A stretch of 42,356 nucleotides of DNA from an uncultured Coriobacteriaceae bacterium (GTDB lineage Bacteria; Actinomycetota; Coriobacteriia; Coriobacteriales; Atopobiaceae): the NCBI GenBank assembly GCA_947426865.1, contig CANEFS010000008.1, forward strand, positions 1-42,356, in the 5' to 3' direction. Below the pieces are notes generated by a model. It made no database searches and had not been told where the DNA came from. It was given only the letters and a program-made list of their open reading frames with translations. Numbering within the stretch: the stretch's first letter is position 1; the number at the start of each line of letters is the position of its first letter. The position numbers and the translations under genes were made by a program. Positions 41,153-42,356 of this stretch are shown here, piece by piece.

Positions 41153-42238
41153 CTATTTTTCGGCAGGTTTTTTGGATGCAGCGGGAGCAGCCTGCGCAGC
41201 GTTTTCAGCCTGTTCGGAAGGAGCTTTGCCAGCAGGCGACGCAGAATTTGCGGGGCCAGCGGGAGGCGCAGGTGGAACAGGCGCTGCGGGAGCGACGGGT
41301 TTCTCGATGTAGGGAACGTCGCGTCCTTCAAACCATTCGGGAGCGGTCTTGCGCAGCCAATGGGCAACCGCACGAACAACCCAAATGTTTCCAAAAGTTC
41401 CAACAATGCCAGCTATCAGGAGAGAAATCAAAAAAGTCACACCGCCAGTGGTAACGATGCCCAATATTATGCTCAGTGGATCAAACGAAGAGTAGCTTGA
41501 GGAACCATATCCACGCGTAGAAGACCCATAAGAGTTAAGAGCGCTCGAACTGTAACCGGAAGCACCTGAAAAAAGTTTAAGAAAGTTCGTCACATTTGAT
41601 GATAAGAAAATCACCCAGATAAGAATGAGAATGATTGCTATCACTGCAGCAACGGCAAGGGTAGGCAGAAAAACGGCGAGGAAGAAATGCCATGGATCTC
41701 TCTTGATAACCTCAAAGATCTGAGAAAGGTCGAAACCGCTTCCAAATTTCTTTTTCATGACCATACGAATACCTGCAAGGTAAATATAGCCTGTAAAGAA
41801 AATGCTGAGCAGCCATGCAAAAATGAAGCCAATAACAGGAATTATATTCAAGAAAATACTAATAAAGATAGTTGCAATAGTAACGATAAACTGTAAAACG
41901 CTAAAGAGGAAACCCCAAACGAAGCATTCTCCATCAAAGGTGTGTCGAGGAAGGCCTTCGGATTGTGTATTAGAGGTCTTGGTTGCCCATTTAAGCAAAT
42001 AGCCTGCTACAAAAAAATTCAAGAAAGGAACAGCGCCCATAAACATAAGGAGCAAAACGCGTGGGAACCAACCGGAGTGACCGGTGATATCGGTCCACGC
42101 TTGTGCAATGGATCCCGGGGGCGTCTGCTGAGCAAGAGGCGGCTGAACCGGGGCTTGCTGGGGCTCTGCAGCGGGGTTAGTTTGCGGGGCTTGTTGATGT
42201 GCGGCGCCCGCCTGATTTTGGTTTTCTTGAGGAGACAT
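41153..42238 (-). CDS. DUF4013-like polytopic membrane protein
   Basis: A 361-aa membrane protein resembling the DUF4013 family. The N-terminal ~45 residues are Gln/Pro/Ala-rich, followed by about five or six hydrophobic helices from residue 58 to about 295. One loop (about 222-250) is Ser/Gly/Tyr-rich. The tail after residue 310 is Pro/Ala-rich. The function is unknown. It is the first gene before the K+ channel and has no signal or enzymatic motif I can identify. AGAAAGGAATCGT upstream provides a ribosome site. Confidence 0.7.
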   Translation of the reverse strand: MSPQENQNQAGAAHQQAPQTNPAAEPQQAPVQPPLAQQTPPGSIAQAWTDITGHSGWFPRVLLLMFMGAVPFLNFFVAGYLLKWATKTSNTQSEGLPRHTFDGECFVWGFLFSVLQFIVTIATIFISIFLNIIPVIGFIFAWLLSIFFTGYIYLAGIRMVMKKKFGSGFDLSQIFEVIKRDPWHFFLAVFLPTLAVAAVIAIILILIWVIFLSSNVTNFLKLFSGASGYSSSALNSYGSSTRGYGSSSYSSFDPLSIILGIVTTGGVTFLISLLIAGIVGTFGNIWVVRAVAHWLRKTAPEWFEGRDVPYIEKPVAPAAPVPPAPPAGPANSASPAGKAPSEQAENAAQAAPAASKKPAEK

Positions 42239-42302
42239 ACGATTCCTTTCTCTTTCTTATTTTTTCTATTCAGTCTCGATTTTGTCGAGAAAAGCATAAC
42301 AC

Positions 42303-42356
42303 AGTAGCGTCCCGAAAAGTGGTGTAAACCTACAATTGGTTTGTCGATTATTCTAA
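42303..42356. mobile_element. Possible IS256-like terminus at right edge
   Basis: The sequence AGTAGCGTCCCGAAAAGTGGTGTAAACC near the edge resembles the ends of mutator-type (IS256 family) elements, which often read GTCCCGAAAA-GTGTAAA. No transposase or matching inverted repeat is inside the window, so the assignment is tentative. Confidence 0.3.

Overview
The window looks like a chromosomal segment from a Gram-positive actinobacterium, most likely class Coriobacteriia. This is inferred from a single-chain TsaB-RimI-TsaD fusion, a Gram-positive type Tad pilus locus with no secretin, and a medium-GC genome. No species is recognised. Most genes lie on the minus strand, so the minus strand is probably the leading strand here.

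Layout, left to right. 1-217 holds two 22-bp repeats that may be the end of an insertion sequence. 218-18867 is housekeeping: murE, a plus-strand tRNA-Val, pheT and pheS, an aldolase with a PfkB sugar kinase, the tsaB-rimI-tsaD fusion, a plus-strand udg-tsaE pair, and then alr, nnrE/D, acpS, glmS and glmM, which read as one operon starting at glmM. Cell-wall supply (glmM, glmS, alr, murE) and tRNA t6A modification (tsaB, tsaD, tsaE) are interleaved.

18868-22224 is an accessory island, more AT-rich by eye. It carries three tandem paralogs of a secreted protein of about 250 aa that I cannot place in any known family. The outer two have good promoters, hairpin terminators follow two of the genes, and a possible decayed fourth copy lies on the opposite strand. 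The paralogs share near-identical blocks in a mosaic pattern, which suggests gene conversion. This is the most likely undescribed system in the window.

22225-29621 returns to conserved genes: rpsI-rplM, a patatin-like phospholipase, an LCP cell-wall ligase, a calcium-type P-ATPase and a D-lactate dehydrogenase-like enzyme. 29454-40149 is a complete-looking Tad/Flp pilus operon read from cpaB to a DUF192 gene: cpaB, cpaE, cpaF, tadB, tadC, flp, a small anchored protein, three TadE-like pseudopilins and a large TadG-like protein. No prepilin peptidase is in view. Its 5' leader has strong RNA hairpin potential. A two-TM potassium channel, a DUF4013-like membrane protein and a possible insertion-sequence end close the window.

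Across the whole window the motif TTTCTCGGC is heavily over-represented on the plus strand (about 15 copies against 1 in reverse), including intergenic copies and a shorter form in inverted pairs inside terminators. It looks like a polar chromosome-architecture signal or an uptake-type sequence.
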